Below are positions 25,215-34,570 of a DNA stretch of 64,000 bases, piece after piece. Every line of letters begins with the position of its first letter. Positions within the stretch are counted from its first letter, which is position 1. The translations under genes and the position numbers were made by a program. The DNA comes from Ichthyobacterium seriolicida (lineage in GTDB: Bacteria > Bacteroidota > Bacteroidia > Flavobacteriales > Ichthyobacteriaceae), in the NCBI RefSeq assembly GCF_002369955.1, contig NZ_AP014564.1:1284951-1348950 (forward strand). The letters are read 5' to 3'. The notes under the pieces were generated by a model that made no database searches, was not told where the DNA came from, and saw only the letters and a list, made by a program, of their open reading frames with translations.

Positions 25215-28064
25215 ATGCCTAGAAACCAAGATATAACTTCTGTATTAATAATAGGTAGTGGTCCTATTGTGATAGGACAAGCATGTGAGTTTGATTATTC
25301 TGGAACACAATCTATTAGATCCTTAAAGGAGGAGGGGATTCAAGTTATTTTGATAAACTCAAATCCGGCTACGATTATGACAGATCCTAGCATCGCTGAT
25401 TTTGTCTATCTAAAGCCCCTCACCACACACTCTATAGAAACAATTTTATCTAAGCACCATATAGATGCTGTTCTTCCAACTATGGGCGGGCAGACAGCTC
25501 TTAATCTCTGTATAGAAGCAAATGATAAAGGGATATGGGAAAAATATAATGTTAAAATTATAGGAGTAGACATAGATGCTATTAAAATTACTGAAGACAG
25601 AGAAAAATTTGGTAGTCTAATGACATCTATAGGTGTAGATATAGCACCGTCAAAGATAGCAACTTCATTTTTAGAAGGTAAAGAGATAGCCCAGGAGATA
25701 GGGTTTCCTTTAGTTATTAGGCCTTCTTTTACCTTAGGAGGTACTGGAGCTTCTTTTGTTTATGAAAAAGATGATTTTGACAAGTTGTTGACCAGAGGTC
25801 TAGAAGCATCTCCAATACACGAGGTGATAATAGACAAAGCCCTTTTGGGGTGGAAGGAATATGAATTAGAGCTCTTAAGAGATAAAAATGATAACGTAAT
25901 TATCATTGCCACTATAGAAAATATGGATCCTATGGGAATCCACACAGGAGATTCTATAACTGTAGCTCCATCTATGACATTATCAGATGTCACCTACAAT
26001 AGAATGCGTGATTTAGCTATAAAGATGATGCGTTCCATAGGAGATTTTGTAGGTGGATGTAATGTGCAGTTCGCTATGAGTCCAGATGAAAGGGAAGATA
26101 TAGTTGCTATAGAGATAAATCCTAGAGTTTCTAGATCTTCTGCCTTAGCTTCTAAGGCTACGGGATATCCCATTGCAAAAATAGCTACTAAGCTTGCCAT
26201 TGGCTATACCCTAGATGAATTGGATAATCAAGTTACTAAATCTACTTCATCTCTTTTTGAACCTTCTTTAGATTATGTGATAGTAAAAATACCTAGATGG
26301 AATTTCGATAAATTCGAAGGTTCAGAAAAGGTATTGGGCTTACAGATGAAATCTGTAGGAGAGGTTATGGGCATAGGCAGATCTTTTCAAGAAGCATTAC
26401 ATAAAGCCACCCAATCCTTAGAGATAAACACAGAAAGTCTTACATCTCAAAGAGAAAATTTAGATACTGATATCATATTAGATAAGTTGGCTAATCCTAG
26501 TTGGGATAGAGTATTTGTGATATACGATGCTATTAAAGCTGGAATCCCCTTAGATCGTATTTACTCCATAACACAAATAGATATGTGGTTTTTGAAAGAA
26601 TACGAACAGCTATATCTATTGGAAAATGAATTGTGCAAATACACCATAGATAATATTCCAAGAAATGTATTGTTGGAATCTAAAATGAAGGGATTTTTAG
26701 ATATACAGTTATCAGACTTTCTAAAATGTTCTGAATTGGATGTTTCTAAAAAAAGAGTAGAATTAGGTGTAAATAGGTTATATAAGTTAGTCGACACCTG
26801 TGCTGCAGAATTCGAAGCTAAAACCCCTTATTATTATTCTACATTCGAAAATTATATGAAGAGGTCGGGGGAGGTAGAACAAGTCGATAATGAAAGTATT
26901 CCATCACGACATAACAAAAAGATAGTCGTATTGGGTTCTGGCCCAAATCGAATAGGGCAGGGCATAGAATTTGACTACTGTTGTGTACACGGAGTCATAG
27001 CTGCATCGGAGTGTGGTTATGAAACTATTATGATAAATTGTAATCCAGAGACCGTATCGACAGACTTTGATATTTCAGACAAATTGTATTTCGAGCCCAT
27101 ATCTTGGGAATACATATACGATATCATAAAACACGAAAATCCCCAAGGGGTAATAGTTCAGCTAGGGGGACAGACAGCTTTAAAATTAGCTCAAAAGCTC
27201 TACGAACACGATATAAAAATAATAGGTACTGATTTTAAATATCTAGATTTAGCTGAAGATAGAGGGAGTTTCTCTAATTTGCTAAAGCAACAGAATATTC
27301 CTTATCCTAGGTTTGGTGTGGTTGAAAATGCTACTGAAGCTATATCTCTATCACGTGAATTATCTTTTCCAATATTGGTTCGTCCTTCTTATGTTTTGGG
27401 CGGGCAAGGCATGAAGATAGTCATAAATGAGGAAGAATTAGAATATCACATAATAGAATTATTCAAAAATTATCCTAATAATAGAGTTTTGCTAGATCAG
27501 TATTTAGATGGAGCTATAGAGGCTGAAACAGATGCTATTTGTGATGGACAAGAGGTTTATATAATTGGAATCATGGAACATATAGAACCTTGTGGAGTTC
27601 ATTCTGGAGATTCTAATTCTACACTTCCTCCATTTGATTTGGGAGAATCCGTGGTGCAACAGATAATAGATCACACTAAAAAGATAGCTATGGCTCTCAA
27701 TACAGTTGGTCTTATAAACATACAGTTCGCTATAAAAGATGAAAAGGTATACGTGATAGAGGCAAATCCTAGAGCATCTAGAACAGTTCCTTTTATCTCT
27801 AAGGCCTATGGAGAACCATATGTAAACTACGCCACTAAGATAATGTTAGGACACAATAAAATTAAAGACTTTGATTTTAATCCTAATTTGAATGGATACG
27901 CTATAAAGCAACCTGTATTTTCTTTTGATAAGTTTCCAAATGTAGATAAATCTCTTGGCCCTGAGATGAAATCTACAGGAGAGCAAATATTATTTATAGA
28001 TGATTTAAAAGACGATACTTTCACTGAAATTTACTCTCGTAGGAAAATGTATCTAAGCAAGTAA
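25215..28064 (+). CDS. carB: Carbamoyl-phosphate synthase large subunit, short form
   Basis: Makes carbamoyl phosphate for pyrimidines and arginine. The start is the ATG at 25215 (MPRNQDITSVLIIGSGPIVI); an ATG-like start 27 bases upstream adds residues not found in the family. Two tandem ATP-grasp synthetase halves are present: the first with GQACEFDYSGTQSIRSLKEE, the second with VLGSGPNRIGQGIEFDYCCV near residue 575, plus VRPSFTLGGTGASF and VRPSYVLGGQGM. The product is 949 aa and ends soon after the second ATP-grasp (SRRKMYLSK), so the C-terminal allosteric domain of the ~1070-aa enterobacterial enzyme is missing; short forms are common in Flavobacteriia. carA is not adjacent. Confidence 0.96.
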   Translation: MPRNQDITSVLIIGSGPIVIGQACEFDYSGTQSIRSLKEEGIQVILINSNPATIMTDPSIADFVYLKPLTTHSIETILSKHHIDAVLPTMGGQTALNLCIEANDKGIWEKYNVKIIGVDIDAIKITEDREKFGSLMTSIGVDIAPSKIATSFLEGKEIAQEIGFPLVIRPSFTLGGTGASFVYEKDDFDKLLTRGLEASPIHEVIIDKALLGWKEYELELLRDKNDNVIIIATIENMDPMGIHTGDSITVAPSMTLSDVTYNRMRDLAIKMMRSIGDFVGGCNVQFAMSPDEREDIVAIEINPRVSRSSALASKATGYPIAKIATKLAIGYTLDELDNQVTKSTSSLFEPSLDYVIVKIPRWNFDKFEGSEKVLGLQMKSVGEVMGIGRSFQEALHKATQSLEINTESLTSQRENLDTDIILDKLANPSWDRVFVIYDAIKAGIPLDRIYSITQIDMWFLKEYEQLYLLENELCKYTIDNIPRNVLLESKMKGFLDIQLSDFLKCSELDVSKKRVELGVNRLYKLVDTCAAEFEAKTPYYYSTFENYMKRSGEVEQVDNESIPSRHNKKIVVLGSGPNRIGQGIEFDYCCVHGVIAASECGYETIMINCNPETVSTDFDISDKLYFEPISWEYIYDIIKHENPQGVIVQLGGQTALKLAQKLYEHDIKIIGTDFKYLDLAEDRGSFSNLLKQQNIPYPRFGVVENATEAISLSRELSFPILVRPSYVLGGQGMKIVINEEELEYHIIELFKNYPNNRVLLDQYLDGAIEAETDAICDGQEVYIIGIMEHIEPCGVHSGDSNSTLPPFDLGESVVQQIIDHTKKIAMALNTVGLINIQFAIKDEKVYVIEANPRASRTVPFISKAYGEPYVNYATKIMLGHNKIKDFDFNPNLNGYAIKQPVFSFDKFPNVDKSLGPEMKSTGEQILFIDDLKDDTFTEIYSRRKMYLSK

Positions 28065-28085
28065 TTTTTAAGATTAGCATAAAAT

Positions 28086-28124
28086 AAAAAAGCCGTTTGG
28101 AATAAAAATTCTAAACGGCTTTTT
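28086..28124 (+). terminator. Terminator after carB
   Basis: A long stem AAAAAGCCGTTTGGAAT (28087-28103) with ATTCTAAACGGCTTTTT (28108-28124), closing an AAAA loop; it is symmetric and could act both ways. Confidence 0.88.
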
Positions 28125-28355
28125 ATTAGCTCTAAACCTAAACCCGATTACTAAAAACTCTTGAATCTTTTAATTTAGGGATTAAAAGGCATTTTAATTA
28201 ATCCATTTATTAATCGAACTTAGATTTCTATTCTTTATTAGAATTTGTCTAATTCTAATAGCCCTGAGTAAAATGTAATAATCTAAATATATAGCATATT
28301 AGATTAAATTTATAGACTTGATTTTCAGTCAAAGTCTTTTTTTAAAAAAACTATT

Positions 28356-28910
28356 ATGAGAAAAATATTTTTATTTTTTGTTTTCTTATTTGTTTTTAAT
28401 TCATCGATAAATGCCCAAGATAATCCTAGTAATAGTATAGATACAAAAGCTAAGAATATAATTAAAACTAATGTATTTGGCATATTAACTCCTACAAGAG
28501 ACTTATCTGCCAATAGTTTTGACTTACTTCTACCACCACTTAGTTATGAAAGGGTTATAAATAATAAATTCTCCCTTTATATTGAGGTAAAGACAGAGAT
28601 TCATATTCTTACTGAAAAAACTGCGATTTCTGATTATTACAATTTAAATGTAGATGTCGCTTTTAGATATTATTTGTCAGATAGTGCTCCCATAGGTGTT
28701 TATTTATCCCCTTCTTTACAGCTATATAGGGATGATTTCACAGATTTAGTTGAATTAAACTTATTATTTGGATATCAGAATATTATACCTGGTACTGATA
28801 TTTATTTTGATTTGGCATTAGGAATTAAATATAGATGGGCTATACGTTATAGATATGATCGTGATCCTATTGGGCCAACGGGTTTGTTTTCTGTCGGTTA
28901 TCCTTTTTAG
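28356..28910 (+). CDS. Small outer-membrane beta-barrel protein A, copy 1
   Basis: A 184-aa exported protein with a signal peptide (MRKIFLFFVFLFVFNSSINA, cleavage near residue 20). The mature part has alternating strands typical of an 8-10-strand barrel: LSYERVINNKFSLYIEV, FRYYLSDSAPIGVYLSPSLQ, LGIKYRWAIRYRY, ending in an aromatic residue (SVGYPF) as outer-membrane barrels do. It resembles the DUF3575-like families of Bacteroidota. It heads duplication unit 1 and is followed by a relative at 29029. Function unknown. Confidence 0.8.
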   Translation: MRKIFLFFVFLFVFNSSINAQDNPSNSIDTKAKNIIKTNVFGILTPTRDLSANSFDLLLPPLSYERVINNKFSLYIEVKTEIHILTEKTAISDYYNLNVDVAFRYYLSDSAPIGVYLSPSLQLYRDDFTDLVELNLLFGYQNIIPGTDIYFDLALGIKYRWAIRYRYDRDPIGPTGLFSVGYPF

Positions 28911-29028
28911 GAATATAATTCACAAAACTAAATTTTCGGTTATTTATCGTAAACAGAATATGTTATTAATCTCACAACTCGATTATAAGGTAAGTTTTCA
29001 TTCAAATTCTTTTTTTTAAAAACGTATT

Positions 29029-29613
29029 ATGAGAAAAATATTTTTATTACTCACAGTCTTATTTATTTTTAATTCATCTATAAATGCCCAAAATAATCCT
29101 AGTGATAATGTGGAAACAAAAGCTAAAAATATAATTAAGGTTAGTGCAAGTGGTATATTATTTTCTATAGTAAAATCTTTATTTTCTAATGAGAAAATTC
29201 TAGATATAACCCCTAGATATGAAAGGGTTATAAGTGATAAATTATCTCTCAATATTGAAATACGATCTCATATTAGGATATCTGCACCTAGACTTTATGA
29301 CTATTTCTATTCCTATTGGGGAGCAAATGGCGGTTTTAGATATTATTTTTCAAATAGTGCTCCTATAGGTTTTTATTTATTTCCTTCTTTAGGGTATGGG
29401 AAGATTTATGAGGAAGATAAGAAAGATAACAAGGAGAAGAGAGATTTATTAAACTCAGACTTATTAGTTGGATATCAACATATTATAACAGGCACTAGTA
29501 TCTATATCGATATGGCATTAGGAATTAGATATGGAGTTGGATTTACTAAAAATGATATTTATAAATATGGTGGGGGGATGATAAACCTATTTTCCATTGG
29601 TTACGCTTTTTAA
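29029..29613 (+). CDS. Small outer-membrane beta-barrel protein B, copy 1
   Basis: A 194-aa relative of protein A: the same signal peptide type (MRKIFLLLTVLFIFNSSINA), then YERVISDKLSLNIEI, GFRYYFSNSAPIGFYLFPSL, a charged loop (YEEDKKDNKEKRD), GYQHIITGTSIYIDMALGIR, and the terminal SIGYAF. A six-G run lies in its last part (29573-29578). It is in unit 1, 118 bp after protein A, with a copy of the conserved T-rich leader just before its start. Confidence 0.8.
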   Translation: MRKIFLLLTVLFIFNSSINAQNNPSDNVETKAKNIIKVSASGILFSIVKSLFSNEKILDITPRYERVISDKLSLNIEIRSHIRISAPRLYDYFYSYWGANGGFRYYFSNSAPIGFYLFPSLGYGKIYEEDKKDNKEKRDLLNSDLLVGYQHIITGTSIYIDMALGIRYGVGFTKNDIYKYGGGMINLFSIGYAF

Positions 29614-29877
29614 GACACTATCTCAATCTACTTTAAGCCTTCTCATAATTGAACAAATCATGTATATCAATCTCTTTTAGATTACCCAAGTTATTTTGGA
29701 TAACTCATGTTTATATCGCTTTTGTATACTTATTATTAATCAAACTCAGATTTCTACTCTTTTTTATAATTTATCTATTTTTTTAATAAAATTGCAGTAA
29801 AATCTAATGATCTAAATCTATAGTATATTAAACTTATAGATTTGATTTTCACTCAAAGTCTTTTTTTAAAAACGTAT

Positions 29878-30464
29878 TATGAGAAAAATATTTTTATTAC
29901 TCGCAGTCTTTATTTGTTTTTAATTCATCTATAAATGCCCAAGATAACCACCCTACTAATAGTATAGATACAAAAGCTAAAAATATAATTAAGACTAGTG
30001 TATTGGGCATAGTATCTCCTACAAGAGGAGGATTGCCTGCCAATAGTTTTAAATTATTTATACCACCACTTAGTTATGAAAGGGTTATAAATAATAAATT
30101 CTCTCTTTATATTGAGGTAATGACAGACATTAGTATTCTTTCTGAAAAAACTACGATTTCTGATTATTACAAATTAAATGTAGATGTCGCTTTTAGATAT
30201 TATTTATCAAATAGTGCTCCTATAGGTTTTTATTTATCCCCTTCTTTAGAGCTACAGGAGTATAATATCACAGATTTATTTGATTTAAACTTACTAGTTG
30301 GATATCAGAATATTATACCTAATACTAATATTTATTTTGATTTTGCATTAGGAATTAAATATAGATATAGAGCTATACGTTATTATGAAAAGTATCATTA
30401 TGGAGAGTATCGTGAACGACCTATTGGGTCAACGGGTTTGTTTTCTGTCGGTTATCTTTTTTAG
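29878..30464 (+). pseudogene. Small outer-membrane beta-barrel protein A, copy 2 (frameshifted)
   Basis: Copy of the gene at 28356. An extra T in the signal-peptide region (GCAGTCTTTATTTG where the intact relatives have GTCTTATTT) moves the frame, and translation from the ATG at 29878 stops after 14 codons. The rest of the gene (NPTNSIDTKAKNIIKTS-like to SVGYLF) stays open and well conserved, so the break is recent or reversible. The first bases match protein B (TTATTACTC) better than protein A, which suggests gene conversion. An internal start at 30003 would give a barrel without signal and is unlikely to work. Confidence 0.85.
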
Positions 30465-30581
30465 AAGTATAATTCACAAAACTAAATTTTCAGTTATTTA
30501 TCGTAAACAGAATATGTTATTAATCTCACAACTCGATTATAAGGTAAGTTTTCATTCAAAGTCTTTTTTAAAAAACATATT

Positions 30582-31160
30582 ATGAGAAAAATATTTTTGT
30601 TACTCACAGTCTTATTTATTTTCAATTCATTTATAAATGCCCAAAATAATCCTAGTGATAATGTGGAAATAAAAGCTAAAAACATAATTAAAGTTAATGC
30701 AGGTGGTATATTATTTTCTATAATGAACTCTTTATTTTTTGATGAGAATACTCTAAATATAACCTCTGGATATGAAAGGGTTATAAATGATAAATTATCT
30801 TTAAATATTGAAATACTAGCTGATATTAGGATGCCTAGACTTTATGATTATTTCTATTCCTATTGGGGAGCAAATGGCGGTTTTAGATATTATTTTTCAA
30901 GTGGTGCTCCTATAGGTTTTTACTTGTTTCCTTCTTTAGGGTATGGGAAGAGTTATAAGGAAGATAAGGAAGATAACAAGGAGAAGAGAGATTTATTAAA
31001 CTCAGACTTACTAGTTGGATATCAAGATATTATAACGGGCACTAGTATCTATATCGATATAGCATTAGGAATTAGATATGGGGTTGGATTTAGTAAAAAT
31101 AATATTTATCAATATGGTGGGGGGGTGATGAGCCTATTTTCTATTGGTTACGCTTTTTAA
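30582..31160 (+). CDS. Small outer-membrane beta-barrel protein B, copy 2
   Basis: 192 aa, close to the B copy at 29029: signal MRKIFLLLTVLFIFNSFINA, YERVINDKLSLNIEI, GFRYYFSSGAPIGFYLFPSL, KEDKEDNKEKRDLLNSDLL, LGIRYGVGFSKNN, ending SIGYAF. A seven-G run at 31119-31125 sits near the 3' end (QYGGGVMS) against six G in copy 1, so the tract length varies. Differences from copy 1 concentrate around residues 50-75, likely a surface loop. Function unknown. Confidence 0.8.
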   Translation: MRKIFLLLTVLFIFNSFINAQNNPSDNVEIKAKNIIKVNAGGILFSIMNSLFFDENTLNITSGYERVINDKLSLNIEILADIRMPRLYDYFYSYWGANGGFRYYFSSGAPIGFYLFPSLGYGKSYKEDKEDNKEKRDLLNSDLLVGYQDIITGTSIYIDIALGIRYGVGFSKNNIYQYGGGVMSLFSIGYAF

Positions 31161-31179
31161 GACACTATCTCAATCTACT

Positions 31180-34056
31180 TTAGGCCTTCTCATAATTGAA
31201 CAAATCATGTATATCAATCTCTTTTAGATTACCCAAGTTATTTAGATAACTCATGTTTATATCGCTTTTGTTTCCTATTACCATAATGTCGTATGAACCA
31301 CTTTTAATTTGAACTTCAAAGAAATTCCTCAAATCTTCAATAGTCATGTCTTTTATTCTATCATAGATCTGCTCTGTGAGGTCTGAGCTAATGCCTAGTT
31401 TATTGAGCCTCTCGTATTCCCAAAATATATTTGATTTAGTTATGCGTTTGGATGCTACGTCCTTCAAGACAGACTCTTTTGCCGTATTGAAGCTCTTTTC
31501 AGATTCGGGCATATTGCGTATCAAATCGGTCATTGCCTCTATGGCCTGAGTCATCTTATCCGTCTGAGTGCCCACGAAAGAAACCAAATAGTTAGACTTT
31601 TGCTCATGCGAAGGATTTGAATATGCAAAATAAGCTGAGTAAGCCAATGATCTAGCTTCCCTTATCTCTTGGAACACAATAGAAGACAAGCCCATCCCGA
31701 AATAACTGTTGAACAATTTTGAAACAATCATATTATCTATGCTAAACTTTTCCCCTTTAGCCAAAAATAATATCATGCATTGCACCATATCGTATTGAGC
31801 GAAATACACATTGTTGCCTGTCTCTAACTCTAAATATTCCTTTGCCTTAGGATAATCTTTCAGCTTATTTGCATGCGATACAATATGATATTTATCTAGA
31901 ACTGACAAAGTGCTGTCTACATCTTTTCCATAGTAGAAGATTCTGTGCTTATAAGACATCATGCCTTTGAATAAATCTACTAATTCACCAGGAGAAATAC
32001 TCTTTAACTCATCCATACTGAAAATATCCCTCAAACTAGAATTTTCTCCATAAGTAGAATATTCTATTAAGCCTTCTATAATATCCTCTTTACTGTCTAC
32101 AGAATCTTTTCTATTCTTATCTATCTTCAATACGTAATTGTCGTAATGCTCTTGATTAGGCACTAAATTGTTACAGAAGTGTTCTAACAACTCTAATCCT
32201 TTATGAAGATTTTCCTGTAATCCTGTCAATCTCAATCCCGATCTATCTTTTGAAGATATAGTACTGTATTTAATACCTATTTTATAGAACTCTTTTTTTA
32301 AGTCTTCGGGAGAATATTTATCCGTTCCTAAATACTTTGTATATCTGATGGCCAGAGGTAATTTTCTATTGTTGTTTTTTCCCATATCAAAAATGATATC
32401 TAGCTCAAATAGGTCGTTGATCTTATTATCTATATAAGACACCTCTATTGCGCTTTTGGTATATTTTTTCTGTATGGCCAAAGAATAGTCGATGAATTTT
32501 GGTTTTAGCTCTGTAGATTTTCTAGTATAAAAATCTATAGCGAAATCAGAATTGTTATCCCTGTTTAGATTTATAGGACTAACATTTGGGTTTTTAACCT
32601 TTAAAATAGATTTATCCTCGCCTTTTCTCTTAAAGACACATACGTAATTATCTCTGTAGAACTTATTTGCGAAATCTACTAACTCCTCTTTGGTTATTTT
32701 TTTTAACTCATCTAAAAAGTTGAGCTTATCGATCCATTCTCTATTGTGAATAAAGGCTTTATAGTATGCCTTAGCCAAAGATGTATTGTCTTGGTATTTC
32801 TTCATTTGAGAAACTTTTAGATCATTTACCACGGCTTCTATCATCCACTCTTCGAATTCTCCTCTCTTTAGTTTTTCAATTTGTTCTAATAACAGATCTT
32901 TTGCCTGTTGTAGTGTTTGCCCTTCTTTAGGCACGGCAAATAAGGAGTGATCGCCATAATCGTTATAGGATATATAACTACTCATGGCTTTTTGAATCAG
33001 TTGTTTTTGAATCAGATTAATATCTATTAGCCCAGCTTTTTCATTGTATAGAATCATATTGGCCAGGGTTACAAATTTTTCTTCTTCAGACTTTGCGCCT
33101 TGACAACGGAAAGCTATATGAACCTCTTGGGCACTAGGACCAAAGACCTCTTTTATAAGGGGAGCAGTAATAGCTTTTTCCTTTGGTAATTCTAGACTTA
33201 AGGCTTCACCTCTTTTAAATTGTCCGAAAGTGGCATCCACCTCCGCTATGGTCTTGTCAAAATCTAAGTCTCCAACTAATATTAGAGCCATATTATTGGG
33301 CACGTAATATTTATTAAAGTACTCGTGTATGGCTATCATAGAAGGATTTCTGAGATGCTCTGCCTTTCCAAGAGTGGTCTGTTGGCCGTAGGGATGAGTG
33401 GGAAATAATCCGCTGTATAGAGCATCTATAACTTTTCTTTCATCCATATCTTGGGCTCTGTTAAACTCTTCGTAAACGGTTTCTAACTCTGTGTGAAACA
33501 ACCTCAATACTAGTTGACCAAAACGCTCGCTTTCTAAATAAAGCCAATTGTTTAGTTCGTTGGAAGGAATCTTGTTGTAGTATATGGTTTCATCTACCCA
33601 AGTATGTGCATTTGTGCCTGTGGCACCCATATGAGATATGAGTTTATCGTATTCACTCGCTATGCTGTAATTAGAAGCTTCTAAAGATACTCTATCTATC
33701 TCTTCATATATCTTGGATTTCTTTTTTGGATCACTCTCTGCCTTATGTTTTTCGTAAAGATCAGATATACGTTTCAATAATACCTTTTCTTTTTCCCAAT
33801 CTAAGGTTCCTATTTTAGAGGTTCCTTTAAAGAGCATATGTTCCAAATAATGAGCTAATCCCGTATTGTCTTTAGGATCGTAACTAGATCCAGCCTTTAC
33901 AGCTATATAGGTCTGTATTTTAGGTTCGTCTAGATTTTTACTCATGTATACCTTTAAGCCATTTTTCAAAGTATACAATCTCAATCGAGTAGGGTCATTG
34001 ATAACAGTTTGATACTCATATCCATTAGGATCTACACTATTGTTTGTTTTCTCCAC
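31180..34056 (-). CDS. M16 (insulinase/pitrilysin) family zinc peptidase
   Basis: A 958-aa two-lobed metallopeptidase. The inverted zinc motif HYLEH is at residues 69-73 (GLAHYLEHMLFKGT), and the third ligand region ELETVYEEFNRAQD follows about 100 residues later, so the N-terminal lobe is catalytic. The second M16 lobe (about residues 500-950) lacks the motif, as usual. The best start is GTG at 34056; the frame is open only to a TAG about 60 bases upstream and has no ATG or signal peptide, while many Bacteroidota relatives are exported. A cytoplasmic or periplasmic location is thus unsettled. Its 3' end is duplicated at 29610-29737. Confidence 0.9.
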   Translation of the reverse strand: MEKTNNSVDPNGYEYQTVINDPTRLRLYTLKNGLKVYMSKNLDEPKIQTYIAVKAGSSYDPKDNTGLAHYLEHMLFKGTSKIGTLDWEKEKVLLKRISDLYEKHKAESDPKKKSKIYEEIDRVSLEASNYSIASEYDKLISHMGATGTNAHTWVDETIYYNKIPSNELNNWLYLESERFGQLVLRLFHTELETVYEEFNRAQDMDERKVIDALYSGLFPTHPYGQQTTLGKAEHLRNPSMIAIHEYFNKYYVPNNMALILVGDLDFDKTIAEVDATFGQFKRGEALSLELPKEKAITAPLIKEVFGPSAQEVHIAFRCQGAKSEEEKFVTLANMILYNEKAGLIDINLIQKQLIQKAMSSYISYNDYGDHSLFAVPKEGQTLQQAKDLLLEQIEKLKRGEFEEWMIEAVVNDLKVSQMKKYQDNTSLAKAYYKAFIHNREWIDKLNFLDELKKITKEELVDFANKFYRDNYVCVFKRKGEDKSILKVKNPNVSPINLNRDNNSDFAIDFYTRKSTELKPKFIDYSLAIQKKYTKSAIEVSYIDNKINDLFELDIIFDMGKNNNRKLPLAIRYTKYLGTDKYSPEDLKKEFYKIGIKYSTISSKDRSGLRLTGLQENLHKGLELLEHFCNNLVPNQEHYDNYVLKIDKNRKDSVDSKEDIIEGLIEYSTYGENSSLRDIFSMDELKSISPGELVDLFKGMMSYKHRIFYYGKDVDSTLSVLDKYHIVSHANKLKDYPKAKEYLELETGNNVYFAQYDMVQCMILFLAKGEKFSIDNMIVSKLFNSYFGMGLSSIVFQEIREARSLAYSAYFAYSNPSHEQKSNYLVSFVGTQTDKMTQAIEAMTDLIRNMPESEKSFNTAKESVLKDVASKRITKSNIFWEYERLNKLGISSDLTEQIYDRIKDMTIEDLRNFFEVQIKSGSYDIMVIGNKSDINMSYLNNLGNLKEIDIHDLFNYEKA

Positions 34057-34570
34057 AGTATTTTGCTTTACTTGTTTATGATTTGTTATGAAAATCTGTA
34101 ATATCTAAATCTTGAAAATCTTAGATTTAGCTAATTTTTTTAAAAGGATTTTTTATCTCTGTTGCTCTCTTTTTATCTGTCTATTTGTATAAGATAGTTC
34201 TTAGGTCAGCAGAGGAAAAACAGATATCACAGGGGCGCAAAAATATATATTTTTCAGTTGTTTGTAATTTCAAATTTCTCTATGTAGACTATACAATATT
34301 GACCGAGTAGCAGCTATTAAACTTATTTTTTCCAAAAACAGCTTAGTCGATTAAACTAGTTTATTATTAAAATAAATATTAACTTTAGGATCTTATGTTG
34401 TTTTCTGTCTTTTTAGATAAAAAAAACAGAACTGGTTGAATTTTTATTCTTTACTAGCATTTTTTTTTTGGAATTATTGTGGTGCAAATCACGTTTTGTT
34501 TTTTTTAAAATTTTACTTACAAAATAGAGCTTGAGTTTTTAGAAAAGTTAAACATTAAAATACAGTTATA
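34057..34570. other. Divergent intergenic region, M16 peptidase / repeat lipoprotein
   Basis: 514 bp without an ORF. It must hold promoters for both flanking genes. T-runs (for example 34449-34460) and TTTTGTTTTTTT are seen, but no convincing pair of -33 and -7 boxes and no RNA fold was recognised. Confidence 0.5.

Larger units (their letters stand above)
28212..29737 (+). repeat. Tandem duplication, unit 1 (~1.53 kb)
   Basis: Homologous along its length to 29738-31280. Shared landmarks: the start (TTAGATTTCTA... and CTAAATC/ATATATAGTATATTA), the leader CAAAGTCTTTTTTTAAAAA, a first beta-barrel gene, the linker AATTCACAAAACTAAATTTTC, a second beta-barrel gene, and about 130 bases copied from the 3' end of the M16 peptidase gene (29610-29737). 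The M16 tail in unit 1 is a non-functional fragment. Confidence 0.9.
29738..31280 (+). repeat. Tandem duplication, unit 2 (~1.54 kb)
   Basis: Second copy of the unit at 28212-29737. It contains the frameshifted A copy, the intact B copy and the true 3' end of the M16 peptidase gene. Since unit 1 ends with a piece of the peptidase gene, the duplication break lies inside that gene. Confidence 0.9.

Noticed and set aside
29614-29737. A second M16 peptidase gene end
   Set aside because: About 130 bases duplicated from the true gene end at 31150-31280; no upstream peptidase sequence is attached.
30003-30464. 153-aa ORF as a separate functional gene
   Set aside because: It is the body of the frameshifted barrel A copy and would lack the signal peptide needed for an outer-membrane protein.
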